Positions 25,100-36,060 of a DNA stretch of 64,000 nucleotides are shown here, one piece after another (position 1 is the first letter of the stretch; each line of letters begins with the position of its first letter). The stretch comes from Pseudoscleropodium purum (taxonomy: Eukaryota; Streptophyta; Bryopsida; Hypnales; Brachytheciaceae): contig OZ017797.1 in assembly GCA_963969395.1 (NCBI GenBank), positions 19,344,001-19,408,000 of the forward strand, in the 5' to 3' direction. The position numbers and the translations under genes are program-made. Below the pieces are notes generated by a model. The model was not told where the DNA came from and ran no database searches. It saw only the letters and a program-made list of their open reading frames with translations.

Positions 25100-25800
25100 A
25101 AGCCCTAAAGTCTTTTTTGTTTCCTTGGGAGACAAAATAGATTTCTAACATGCTCTAATGGTCTCAATATTTGTTGTAATTTTTTGAAACTTTCTGTGAA
25201 GATATAAAACACATGAATTTTGGGGGAGTATAATTTTTTATTTCAATTAGTGCCTGGAATAAAAAGTTATCGCACAATAAGTTTAAATTTTAGTTTGACA
25301 AGCAGAAAAAAAACCTCACAAAAAATTTTGAAATTTAAAATTTTTGATTGTCATGAATTATATTTTTATGTACATGGGAAGCTTTGATTCATTCCATTTA
25401 GATTTGTCACATGAGAAAGCTACGGACAATCTTATTTTTTGGGCAATCAAAGCATCTTTCTGAAAAAATAACTTGTAGGCTCATTTATGAATTCAATTTT
25501 CACAATTTTCAAAAAGAAAGTTTTACAAGGTTAAAATCTTTTGCTAGAACAATCTCAGTGTTGTGATTAGTGTATTTCAATTCCACCTTAAAGCTATTAA
25601 TAGTTTAGTTTTTCCTTCAATCTTGAACCTACCTTTAAGTCTTAATAATTTTTTTATGAGTAACCATTAAGTTAAATTTTTCTAAATCCTAGACCCTCAA
25701 CTTAATTTTTCAACATAAAAAATTAGAAGTGCAAAATCAATAGTTTAAAAATTTGAAGTTACGAAGATTCAAAGCCAAATTAATTATTATTTTAGAAAAG
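25100..25800 (-). repeat. Family A repeat copy, reverse, internally deleted
   Basis: Its start, AAAGCCCTAAAGTC, followed by a CCTTGGGAGACAAAATA block, matches 45722-46640 closely. It also matches, in reverse, the element at 47570-48498. It lies within the repeated host segment, so it predates the segment duplication. Confidence 0.55.
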
Positions 25801-25874
25801 CGTAGGTGGATAGTTTTGAATAAAATCACCTAAAGGACTATCTAAACAACCTCTCCAATATACATTAGACTAGG

Positions 25875-27386
25875 CACTACAAGAAAAAGGGGTGTTTTAA
25901 GTGAGTTTATAAGTATAGTCTTAGATATTAGATTTTAAGTAATGACCTTTAAAGAGATTTTCAACAAAAATTTACTAAAAATACTTTCACTCGGAGCAAC
26001 TCATGCTTCAAGAGATACTAGTTGAAGATTGGATGAGTAAAGTTTAGAGAGGTCCACTCCAAATTGGAGGGAAGACCACTCTCTACTCCAGCGGCGATAT
26101 CTTCGGCAATAAAGTCTACCTGAATATCACTGGGTATTAAATATTAATGTCAAAGACATCTATGGTGGGCATCCAATAGAACCAAGAACAAGGGAACACA
26201 TCATTGAACAATACGTAGTAGTCCAGCTTGTTGACATTGCACAAGAGAAGTAGCAACAAAATATTTATGTTCTTGCCACCGGCAAACACCTTGAACAAGC
26301 TCTTGACGTTTCCAATGGTGGTTGTCTTGTCAAAGGATAGTGTAACCTGAACATCGGCAAATACATAAATAAAAGTAGCTCAAGATATGAAGCATAATAC
26401 AATGCAGTAAAAATCAGAATCTTTTCTAAACCCTTTGCTTGCAAGCAAAGTTTACTAGTGATAGTGGACCTTCCAAGGAACTGAAGGCAGTAATTTCAGC
26501 TATAAAACAAAAGTAACTGCTGCAGCAGTCTGTCTATCTAGAACGTCACCACAATTGCTCTCCAAAAGAAAACTACTCATTGACTTGGAATCATATACTT
26601 TCAATTTCATACTGTGCACAATCACATCCTTCGTAATCTTTTTGGCTTGTCCTTTATCTACGACGACCTTCATTGTATCAAAGAATGGTATAGATCCAAT
26701 CTCCGGTCCTAGTTTTCTCACTCCAGCACTAAAGACCGCGGCCAATCCATGAACTCAATTGGTGATCGTCTTCAAACCATCCAGCTCGTGGTAAACTGTG
26801 TGCATTGCTACCATGTTTGCCAACAAAGCCTATCACAGAATCCTAGATACACCCCAAACCATCACTTTTCAACAAAACAAAATCAAAATCAAAATGCAGA
26901 GATTGATGCAATCCTAAACACCAATTCAAGTAGTCTCAGTCAAAATTCACAACATACTAATAAATAATTACTTGAGTGGTATAGATGTTGCTCATTGCCT
27001 TGTTACAATGAATGTGCTGCTTGCGAGTCTGCATGGCCATTTTCAAGCATGGCTTTCTAGCAGCATTGATACTCATACCAATGATCCTTCCAAGCATCAA
27101 ACGCTTGTATTCTTGGGATGTCGCAAGAATCATAGTGTGAGGTCCTCCATAGTCCATGGGAACTCCAAACCTTTGCGCAGACCCCACGACCATGTCAACT
27201 TCCAGCTCCCTTGGTGGTGTCAACAACATGAGTGACAACAAATCAGTCGCCATCACTACTTTCACCCCATGCGCATTCTTGATGAAATCCACATAATCGT
27301 GTATAGAGCCATCAATTACAAGATATTGCACCAGCACGCTCCTAACATCATTGCTTCTGTAGTCAAATTTCTTGTAATCCAATACA
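25875..27386. mobile_element. CACTA-type end followed by captured GLDC fragment
   Basis: CACTACAAGAAAAAGG at 25875 is a typical plant CACTA (En/Spm) terminus. It starts exactly where homology with the second host copy stops (TTAGACTAGG, then CACTA here, TTTT at 46733). That is what an insertion with a 3-bp AGG target would give. After 118 bp the GLDC-derived DNA begins. The opposite terminus (TTCTTGTAGTG next to AGG) was not found in the window, so the right boundary of the element is unknown. The end given here is only the end of GLDC homology. Confidence 0.5.
25993..27386 (-). pseudogene. Genomic fragment copy of GLDC (exon 1 end to exon 4 start, introns included)
   Basis: Colinear with 52684-54103 of the intact gene, in the same orientation. 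It covers the last ~420 bp of exon 1, introns 1-3, exons 2 and 3, and the 5' part of exon 4. Retained introns mean DNA-level copying, not a retrocopy. The copy lacks 6 bp in the NAHAHG region near 27,268, and its splice sites and frames are damaged. In a hand alignment of about 210 bp near 26,045-26,265, 18 of 20 differences are C-to-T or G-to-A relative to the gene. It has no start and cannot make P-protein. Sense or antisense RNA from it could in principle act on the parent gene, but nothing shows that it does. Confidence 0.93.
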
Positions 27387-28392
27387 AAAGAGATCATAGA
27401 ACAACAACGTTGTAATAGAATCAATTTTGTAATTGAATTAAGAGTCTTGTCTAGTTTCGATCGAAGCTATGAAAAATAGTCACTCATATAAAAATGTTTA
27501 CTTCTCAAAGAAGAGAAGTTTGAAAAATGAGTTAAATGTTTATGAATTTTCTAATAAGGAAGACCTCCAAGCATTTCCACTATGAGTAGTTTGAAGAGTC
27601 TATGGATGTCTAGTGTAGGCATATCTGCCAAGTCTGTTGCCTCGTCCAACATCTCTTTTTGTGTCGCTCAAATATCCTCCTCGTGAAGCATTAGTGCCAC
27701 CTTCCATAAAAACCTTGTAGTCTGATTTTGTGTTTCCCTTTTTGCCGATTGGTTGTTTGGTTGTTAACTTGTGGTTTTTATCAATCGGGAGTGTAGTTGT
27801 CCTGGTTAGTAGTGTTAGTTACCAATTGGGAGTGAAGTCAAGTGAATTGAGATCTTAAAGGTTAGGCCTATTGGGTAGTTACGGTGGTTGGCTAGGTATT
27901 TAGGCGGGTGAGAATCAATCAGTGTTTCAGTTGACCTCGAGCGTAGCAGGCACTCTTTCCGATCGTGGAAGTAAAACAACTATTGTTTTTGTATTTTGTT
28001 TTTGATTAATGTGATGGAAATATTATCGATTGTGTGTGTAACTGTGTATGTTTATATTGTGTGCGCGCTTGACAATTGGATGTGTGTTTGAGGAGATCAA
28101 ATGGGAACTATGGAATTATTTCCAATTAAAATTTGTGAGCAATTGGGAGAGTTATTGTGTGCTATGTGTGTGGAAAATTACCGATAGGAATTTTGTGTGA
28201 GATTGGAGTGTTTGGAACGAGTGAAAAAATACGATTGTATTCATTGTTTGAGTGAGACTAACGAAGAGGTTAATACCGATTGAAAAGAGAGAATATGAAG
28301 ACTGCGAGTGAATTGAGAGGAATAGCCCAATTGGAATAAACATAAAGTGAACTAAATAATAATGAATAACAATTGGGAAATCAATAAGAAAC
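27387..28392. other. Repeat-like DNA with many CAATTGG/CAATCGG motifs
   Basis: No gene recognised. From about 27,740 onward the short motif CAATTGG, or its variant CCGATTG/CAATCGG, recurs far more often than expected and continues to about 28,690. Nature unknown. Possibly the LTR or leader of a decayed retroelement, given the zinc-knuckle-like frame just downstream. Confidence 0.35.
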
Positions 28393-28587
28393 ATGAATCA
28401 AAGTAAATCCAGTGCATTGAGAGACAAGTGTAAATACTGTCATAAGACCGATTGGAGTGAGATCAAATGCCCAAGCCGAATTGGTGTAGAACAATCGGGG
28501 CGGCAGTCGAGGCATAGTGAAGAAGAAAAGGAGCAATTGGTGAAGGAGAAAGACTTGTTGGAGAACAAACCAAGCTTCTTGGAGTGA
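28393..28587 (+). pseudogene. Short gag-like frame with zinc-knuckle-like motif
   Basis: A 64-codon frame containing C-x2-C-x9-C (CKYCHKTDWSEIKCPSR), reminiscent of the CCHC-type knuckle of plant LTR retrotransposon gag followed by charged residues. The expected His is missing and no flanking gag or protease sequence is recognisable. It is a fragment, and the assignment is tentative. Confidence 0.3.
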
Positions 28588-28663
28588 AGACTTAAGCTAC
28601 CAACGATTGGAAGTTGATAAGTGGTCCTTAAACTGGGAACTATTGATATGATAAAAATAAGGG

Positions 28664-29650
28664 TTAATCAAACTTTAGATCATGCAATTGGGCTCCTTTG
28701 GTTATTATAGGAATTTCGGTTAGAAATAATTTACCTCCTAGAGTTCGAACTCTAAAACCTTCTACAAACCTCAACCCTGATCCTGGATGAATGGGATTGG
28801 TCACCTCACTCATAGGAAAGATGGCCACCTCACTAATAGATCTAGGACCACAACCCAACGATGAGGGCAACCCCATGCTTTCCTCCATGTCATCGTTGCT
28901 ATGATTGCCCTCATCATTTGGTCCTAGTTCTAGTCCCAATCCCAATAAACCATCTGTTGAATATCTCTTCTCCTTCCAATACAATGCGTGTAGAGAGTGT
29001 CGTAACTCTACCTGTCCTAGAGGTACAAAAATATCCAATGTATCACCACCCTGTCTCGTCTCCAAAAGATACAACAACCTTGGTGTAGTCTTCAACACCA
29101 TCTCATTCTTCTAAATAACCAACACTAAAAGAAATCCACATCTATGTTGACGGATTTTTCTAGACATCTTCATATTACGGTAGACGTAATTGTTGACATA
29201 AAAACACGGCTTGTTACATTAAATGTCTAGAAAAATCCATCAACTTAGACGTGAGTTTCTTCTAGTGCAATACACGCATGCATAAAATTAAGATAACCCA
29301 GCCAATTTGCAAAAGCCTCCTCTGGGATAGGATGTAAAACCTCTCGTGGCTGGTTGTCTAACCTCAATGTCCCAATCTAAGGCATGAAGCAGTGAAGGTG
29401 TTGTGGCTACATTGAACCAAGTAGTATCACTGCTACCTTCAAGACATCATTGTATCGAAGCACATGGCCAATGTGCCGCTAAATAGATTAGACGTTGCGA
29501 GTAGTGGAATTAAGGTCGATGCTATGCCATTGTCCAAAAATAGGCATGACATAATTCGGTCTGACAAGTGAAGGGTTGTTTAGGCACCTTAGAAACACCA
29601 AGCCCACCATGTAGGGCTTGTGAACCTGTAGTGCTTAGACAACCATAATC
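28664..29650 (-). pseudogene. Unrecognised broken gene interrupted by a CACTA MITE
   Basis: From about 29,650 down to 29,270 a frame reads KPYMVGLVFLRCLN..., then ..VMPIFGQWHSIDLN..., with several stops, then ..PIPEEAFANWLGYLNFM. After the MITE at 29123-29267 an open stretch of 145 codons continues (29101-28664) with acidic and Gly-rich sequence. I do not recognise the family. It could be a decayed transposon protein or a host gene fragment. Several of the stops are compatible with C-to-T decay. Confidence 0.4.
29123..29267. mobile_element. CACTA-type MITE, 145 bp, CAA target duplication
   Basis: Ends are CACTAAAAGAAATCC and, inverted, CACTAGAAGAAACTC. Inverted similarity extends about 45 bp, including a GGATTTTTCTAGACAT stretch present in both arms. 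It is flanked by CAA at 29120-29122 and 29268-29270. A 3-bp duplication with CACTA ends defines the CACTA superfamily. Non-coding. Confidence 0.88.
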
Positions 29651-30713
29651 TGCATACAAAACCAAAACAATCTTTTAGAACTTGCAATAGCACGAGCAAA
29701 GTAGACCAAACAACAAATTGTATTTGTATGCCCAACTAGTGAACCAAAAGAGATAATCACTATTTCATCAAAAAAGCAAATGATAAATCTCTACTCTCTC
29801 CCATTCAAGCATAAACTCCCAAATTGCTAAAAAAATTTATCTCATGGCTTTAGAAACCTCAACTAATCTCGAATATTACTCAAAGCTTATGAAACAATGC
29901 CACTGCTCACCGTAGAAATGAAGGCATTAAACACAAATTAAAAGGGAATATTCATATAAAAAGCATAAAGAACTAACTCCGCACCTTCAAACGCAGGAAG
30001 AATATACATCCTAAAGAATTTGCACCTACGACACTAGCACCCTCAAATCCTAAAGAATTTTCGAAGCCACAAATTCTCATCATGTACAAACACTTCTCTA
30101 CAGAATGACAATCATGCAATTCTCCACATGAACTTCCAAATCACCAAAAAAATTTATCTCACGACTCCAAAAACCTCAACTAACCTTGAAAATTACTACA
30201 AAGCAAAATTGACCAACTGCACAGTAAATCCTAACTTGAATCACAACAACAATGTACCGAACTGCTCAAAGTTGCTCCAACATTGCTCCAAGATGCTCCA
30301 AAATTCCTCAAAATTGCGTAGACGCAATAAAATCATGTAAAACTAAAGAGAAGAGTAGCAATAGAATGCTACTTTGGCAGAGCGAAGGCAATTCTAGACT
30401 TTAGGATGTGAGAATAAGTAAAAGAAGGTGTGAACATTGAAAATTTTGACTTTTTGACTAATTGTCTATGGTAGTTAAAAATAGCAGATAATTACTATTG
30501 GTCTTTGAGAAATGAACAAGAATGGATGATAAAGACAATTAGACGAAGGATTTCAAAGGTTGTAATTAGATAAGATGGAAAGGGGGACGAATTGTCTTAG
30601 CATTGTTTGACATTGGAAAGATGCTTGCTATTCCAGTAGCATATAGTTAGACAAATTGTCGCTCCTCTCTCTCTTCTTCATTCTCCACTCTCTCCATTGT
30701 TCTTTTGGCCATA
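29651..30713. other. AT-rich spacer with four AATTGTC/GACAATT-type sites
   Basis: No gene recognised. From about 30,450 the near-palindrome GACNAATTGTC appears repeatedly (near 30,457, 30,536, 30,587 and 30,650), as it does again beyond 33,990. Confidence 0.4.
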
Positions 30714-31374
30714 GCATTAGAGAAAATTTGGGGTGTATTGTGTTTAGTACTTTTGGCTTGGAAATGAATTAATCTTTTCCGAAAATGGCGTAAATTGGCC
30801 ATTTACAGTACTTGCAGCAAGTTGCCATCAAATCCTAGAGCTAATCAGAATGTGGAGCCATGGCAAAGTTGGCACTGTAATGGGCCGGTGTGGCAAAGTA
30901 GTGGGCCTTGTTGGCAGCATTTGGGTTGAAGTGGCAGCCACCGTGCTTGTCCCGCATGTACTTGCGTTGGTAATTGCAATGAGCACCTGGGATAAAATAA
31001 AATATCAAGCCAAATATATTATGTATTTAACCTTGATACTAGGTTTTAGGGAAAATGTACATCAAATTAAATTGGGATTAGTTTATGGGTATCAATGGAG
31101 TATGCACCATGTGGCCATGCGGAGCCATGAGTGTTTAATATCCGGTACACATGGTGCATATTATAGTGGTGGGCTGAGAGGTATGGACAGGCTGAGGTAC
31201 TGTTGTGGATATGTCAAAAATTCCCGCCATTGGGGACAAAACCAATGAAAACGTTTCCCGGCAAATTCTAGCCACGACCAGGCTTTGTTCTACAAATAGA
31301 ATACTTTCCCGCCCTATACAGGTTTTTGGCTCATTCCAGGTGGCCACTAGATTGTCACAGTTTTATTGTTAGAG

Positions 31375-32065
31375 ATGGCACTTCAGGATGTTGCTAACAA
31401 GGGAAGGGGTAGTGGATATATGGCATTTGTAGCTCTTGATAGCAAGTTTGCACCTATTGTCAAGAAAGGGGTTCGACTTGATCAACAAGTCTCCAGATTA
31501 GAATTTCCAGCCTTGAGAGCATCTAGTGCCACCAACATGGATCTGTGGTTGGATGGAAATTTGTACCCAACAGATCCACTCACTAGGAAGCCACCGCAGT
31601 TTGGGACGTTGAAGAGTTGTTTGGAATTCCTTTGTCATGGGGAATCTGGCCTGTTAGGATATACAAAACGCCTCGTTAGCACCAACGATGCAATAGTGGG
31701 GTTGGAACAAGAACTAGAAAAGGCAAGGACTGATTGTATCCGTGAAAAGGTTGGCTTGCAAAATTCCGTTGCCAATCTGAAGTTCGAACTTGATGCTGCA
31801 AATAGCAGATGGGCAATGCGTTCAGCTGACCTTCTTGCCGGTAGTACAGAGGAGATTAATATGTTGAAGAGCGAATCTGAATCTTTGAGGTCTTGATGTG
31901 TAGCACTAGAAGATCAGTTGGAGCGTAATGAGTACAATTACAACAACAACTTACTACAACCCCGACAGCAGGGACAAGAAGCGGCTGATCAACATGTAGA
32001 AGAAATATCGGTGGTAGAACTTGTGATACAGTGTTGGAACCTTCGTGTATGCGGTTCACCTTGAC
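31375..32065 (+). pseudogene. Unrecognised coiled-coil protein gene with in-frame TGA
   Basis: An ATG at 31375 opens 173 codons to a TGA at 31894-31896. The same frame then continues for about 55 more codons (..ALEDQLERNEY..). The N-terminal half is globular-looking, with a LYPTDPLTRKPPQFGTLKSC stretch around residue 60. Residues about 105-170 form a heptad-rich coiled coil. TGA from CGA would be another C-to-T change. The family is unknown. Such Gln/Glu coiled-coil frames also occur in transposon-associated proteins. Confidence 0.45.
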
Positions 32066-33346
32066 ATCTGGATATCCAACTCGCTTGAGCACAAAGCGGA
32101 ATTCCTCTGGAGCCACGTCGCCCAAGGTGATAGCAACCTCTCGACGAATATGTGACAACGGCCACAATCGACCAACTTCAAACCGTGCCACTGGCAGACC
32201 TTGAAAAAAACAAGGAAGCACCACCATGTCCTCTTCCTGCATTTGGTCAATTTGTTCCCAAGTTACACCATCTTGCGCCAAACGCTCCCTCCCGTATTTA
32301 AAGTTCGAGTACAACACTGATCTTCCTACGTGGTACTTGTGCAATAAACACATATGAATTCACACAAGAGAGCTTTGGCCATAGCATGCTGAAATGGCAT
32401 TACAATGGCAACAGCGGTAACAGTGGCAACAATGGCAACGATGACAACAGTGGCAACACACCTGAAGGTTACAGAAGGTAAGGATATTGTGCACCGCACA
32501 ATATCCTTACCAAACACCACTTTGGTTTGCCAACCCGGATCCATCAGAGATGTGAACACTTCTTCCAAGGGATTCTCCACAATATACAGCGTGGATGTTC
32601 ATCTCATAGTGTCTTGGGCTGCAGCAAAAAGGTCTATGAAGACATGTAGAGGAAGAAACCATTGGAGGTGGCCCATACGGCTCCCAGTGGTGGACTTTGT
32701 TACAGACTGAAAGTCTGCACGAAGTTTAGCTCTGAATGCCTCACTAGTATGCATATCTGGGAGTGGCCACTCCGGATCACTGAATGATGGCAACAGTAGT
32801 GGCTCGACTGATCCATACAAAAGCCCTGGTGTAGGTGGAACATAGACAAGATTAGAAAAAAAGATCCCAACATCAAGCAGCTCCTTATACAACCGCCCAT
32901 TGCAAGTTGCCTCACCAACATCGCTGTGCACAACCACGATCACTCCCAGTATGGAATCAGGGTCGACCCAATCTTCAAAATACGACTGGTATAAAACTGT
33001 TCCCAACACCCAAAGCAAACCACAAAATTAACAACTCCTCGTCATAAAGCGATGGCCACATGAGATTCGGAGATGGTTAGCACAGAGTTAGTCGTGACTC
33101 ACAATTGCATGGAACCCGATCGCGGGTAATCTGTGGATCCAATAGCACCTGATGCCTGTGGTAAGCATGCCTCACCAACACGGACTGTAGTTCCGGCTTG
33201 TTGGTGACAACCTTGCGATGATCTACCTTGAATCTAAAATCCATTATCTGGGCCTTGTAGGTTCCCCTCATGTCATCACCGCCATGGCGTCGCGCATCTC
33301 TAGCCCAAGCCCCAATACTCCCGGGATTGAGCCTCACCCATGACAT
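31990..33346 (-). pseudogene. Unrecognised broken gene, several colinear pieces
   Basis: Pieces read downward. 33346-33077 has a basic N-terminal piece (..GSIGAWARDARRHGGDD.., then ..VDHRKVVTNKPELQS..). 33018-32480 reads ..DPDSILGVIVVVHSDVGEATCNGRLYKELLDVG.. and crosses an in-frame TGA near 32,597, since ..AAQDTMR*TSTLYIVENPLEE.. keeps the frame. 32353-31990 reads ..VTWEQIDQMQEEDMVVLPCF.., then ..REVAITLGDVAPEEFRFVLKRVGYPD... The pieces look like parts of one protein with possible introns between them. I do not recognise a domain. The recurring CGA-to-TGA type stop suggests a methylated relic. Confidence 0.4.
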
Positions 33347-33954
33347 CCGCTCATACCTTGTTGGAATCCATTCCCCATCGGCGTTGTGAGTGTTGTGCAG
33401 AACAACTGCAACAACCTACGAAGTTGGTCGGCGTTTCTCCATACTTCCAACTACCTAAACTTTCGATTCAAAGAATTTCGACACTGTTCCTCACTAGCAA
33501 CAACATCACATCCACAGTTGCAAGCTGATTCTTCCTAAACTCAAATAACTGATCATCCCACATTTCCCACCCAAAATCACCGTTGACCATCTATGGTCAC
33601 ATCAAGGTTCAAGACAGGACTGCGAATGCCGGCGCCACTACTTGTCCCGACTCTCCAGCACGTGTGTGGGTGTTGCCACCAAGGACACCCCATTACCAAG
33701 GACATCCAATACCCCAAAACCGAGGTACACCCCACTCCCAACCAAGGACACTCGATTATCGCCTTATTGTACAAGCATTATCCAGGACCACCATTTGCGA
33801 TTGGCTCCCACCCATTGAAAATCTGTTGTCACCTCCTTATACTCCACCATGGCACAGTGCATGGTAGAATTTCGTGGCAATTTTTATTTTGACAATATCC
33901 GGATATTCCAATTTCGGATTTGGGCATCCCAGGACCTCAAATTTTCTCTAATGA

Positions 33955-36060
33955 GTTTGTTAAGCTGTGAACTTCAATTTTCTATGTAATTCAAATTGTC
34001 TTTGAACTAATTGTCTGAGCATAGTAGTGTTGTTGTGTAATATAGTGATCCAATGATTGGATCTATTGTGTGGAGTGTGGTGTGAGTGTATTCGATCACC
34101 CAATTGTGTATTTGCAATTGGTCTAGTGATTGAATTGTTGGTCTCTTTGTTTGAACAATTTGGTGAGTTGTGTTTGAATCCTTTGTTGTGAGTGTGTGCA
34201 TTCAATTGCTGTAATGACTTATGAATGTAGTATATATTTTTAGACGAATTGTCAGATAATCGATTGGATGGAGTGAATGATTGTGTAACTGTGGATAATT
34301 GGATCTAAGTAAGATAGCGTGGTTGATTGTGGCTGTACAACCAGTTGAGTGAATTGGATTGTGTGTGTGTGACTAATTGTCTTGTGTGGGCTAAGTTAAT
34401 TGATTCTTGGAAGATAGATTGTAACCATTGGCTGTCTGAGTTTGATTTTTGGATTGTTTAATGAACAATTTGTCAATGGAGGAGATGGTGGAAGCAATCA
34501 AGTGATCGACTTGAACATTGGAAGCAGATACTGGATTAGGTTTGGATTGTGAAGAACCAACAGTAAGCATCTTGATATTGGTAAGTGAAGCTACAACAAA
34601 TCATCTTGACTTGAGGAATTGCCTAACTATTGATCGATTTTGTAATTAACAGTAATTGAAGTTGATTACTTAGTTTGAGATTTAGAGAGGAACTAAGAGA
34701 AGTTGAATCATTATAAATATCTACTAATTTGAGTTCAAGAACTGGACAAATAGTCAAAACTATTGCAAGTAATTTTTATAATTTACAAAGGATCTTTAAG
34801 ATTGTGGCTGTAAGATCTTAATTATGAGTGATAACTTGTAATAAAACCATTAGTAGTGATTTTTGGCTTGGACAAATTGTCTAGTCAACTTTATGAAATT
34901 ATAAACTATGGTACTAGTTGAAAATAATCTTTATGTTATGGAATAAATATAAGATTATACTTGGTTATAATTATATGTAGTGGATTAAGAATTTGAATGT
35001 GATTAGACAATTGAATCAAGGAAATAGTTAGACCAATTGTCATTGAAAATTACCTAATTTATGTTTGAATAATATATATATCAATGAAAAACTAATAGTC
35101 ATGATGTGAATGTGTGATAAGTTGAGAAGGTAAACCAACAAAGGCAAAGAAGCAAGCTGTAAAGAAATTGTCAAGGTTAATTAAATGGAGTTATGAATGT
35201 TGGCTTAGTTTTGAGGTCTATGTGTGTTAATTATGGAATTTTGATATTCCTGTGTTGTGTATGTGTTGTATTGTAAAATCTAAGAATAAGGACTGAAATA
35301 TATTTTTGTTGAGACTTAGTCAATAAAAATCCAGCTCGTTGATTCAATTGTATAACAAATTGTTATAGTTTTGGGAAGGAAGTAGTAATTGAAACAATAA
35401 CAGACCATTGTCAAAATAATTGACTAAAGAGGGGATAATATACTAAGTGAAAGTGTATAAAGTCTGTCCACTTGAATTCTTGGGAATTGCAATATAAGAA
35501 TTGAGTGTTGGTTTGGTGGACTTTGATTGACTAATTGTCTCTACCGAGTGATAAAAAGGGTAATTACAAATAAATTGCCAATTAGTTCTAAATGAGGAAA
35601 TTAGATTTGAACTAAATTACTGATCCTAGAATAATAGACAATTAGTCTGGAAGATAATTAGAGATGCTTAAACTAGAAGTTAGCCTTTGAATCTTTGATA
35701 TAATATTTGGTTTGGAGTGATTGGGGTGCTTTCACAAATTATTGAGATTGTGTAGATAAAACTAAGCTTAGAATATGCATTGTAATCATGCCTTGCATTT
35801 AGATAGAGACTAATTGTTGTAGGACTAGGACCGGTTTGATACTCATATAACTAGTAATCAAGCTAGTTAATTAGTGACTAGACAAATTGTCTTGGTAATT
35901 CAAATCACCAGTAATTAAAGAATTATGTATTATTATATAAAACTATATTTATACTATATATTTGCATTGGTCTAGAACTAGATCACGCGCATGACAAATT
36001 GTGGTCAAACTTGACAAATTGTTGAAAAACACCCCTAGAATATTAGGTAGGACTAGAACA
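33955..36060. other. AT-rich region with dense AATTGTC motifs
   Basis: By hand count AATTGTC occurs about nine times on the plus strand between 33,994 and 35,890, often as GACNAATTGTC, plus several GACAATT. Neither strand codes for anything recognisable. See findings. Confidence 0.45.

Larger units (their letters stand above)
16690..25872. repeat. Repeat segment copy 1, split by two transposon insertions
   Basis: The outer pieces 16690-16858, 22358-22854 and 25023-25872 together align colinearly with 44030-46732. The first piece matches 44030-44191, the second 44189-44657, and the third 44653-44730 plus about 45712-46732. Everything between the pieces here is insertion relative to the second copy. 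Homology ends exactly at 25874, where a CACTACAAG end begins. The third piece lacks about 245 bp present in copy 2 (about 46397-46646). Confidence 0.75.
30714..33954. repeat. Block bounded by 20-bp inverted CATTAGAGAAAATTTG repeats
   Basis: CATTAGAGAAAATTTGGGGT at about 30,708-30,735 and its near-perfect inverse ACCTCAAATTTTCTCTAATG ending at about 33,954 bound a 3.2-kb stretch of higher GC. The block holds two opposed broken reading frames. No matching target-site duplication could be read, so transposon status is uncertain. The AATTGTC-rich sequence lies on both sides, as if the block interrupts it. Confidence 0.4.

Noticed and set aside
30850..31248. 132-codon plus-strand frame
   Set aside because: Composition reflects GTGGCA/GGGCC repeats; no domain and no initiation context.
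31856..33346. Idea that the minus-strand pieces belong to the RING gene family at 40 kb
   Set aside because: No shared motifs between the two; no Cys/His finger in these pieces.
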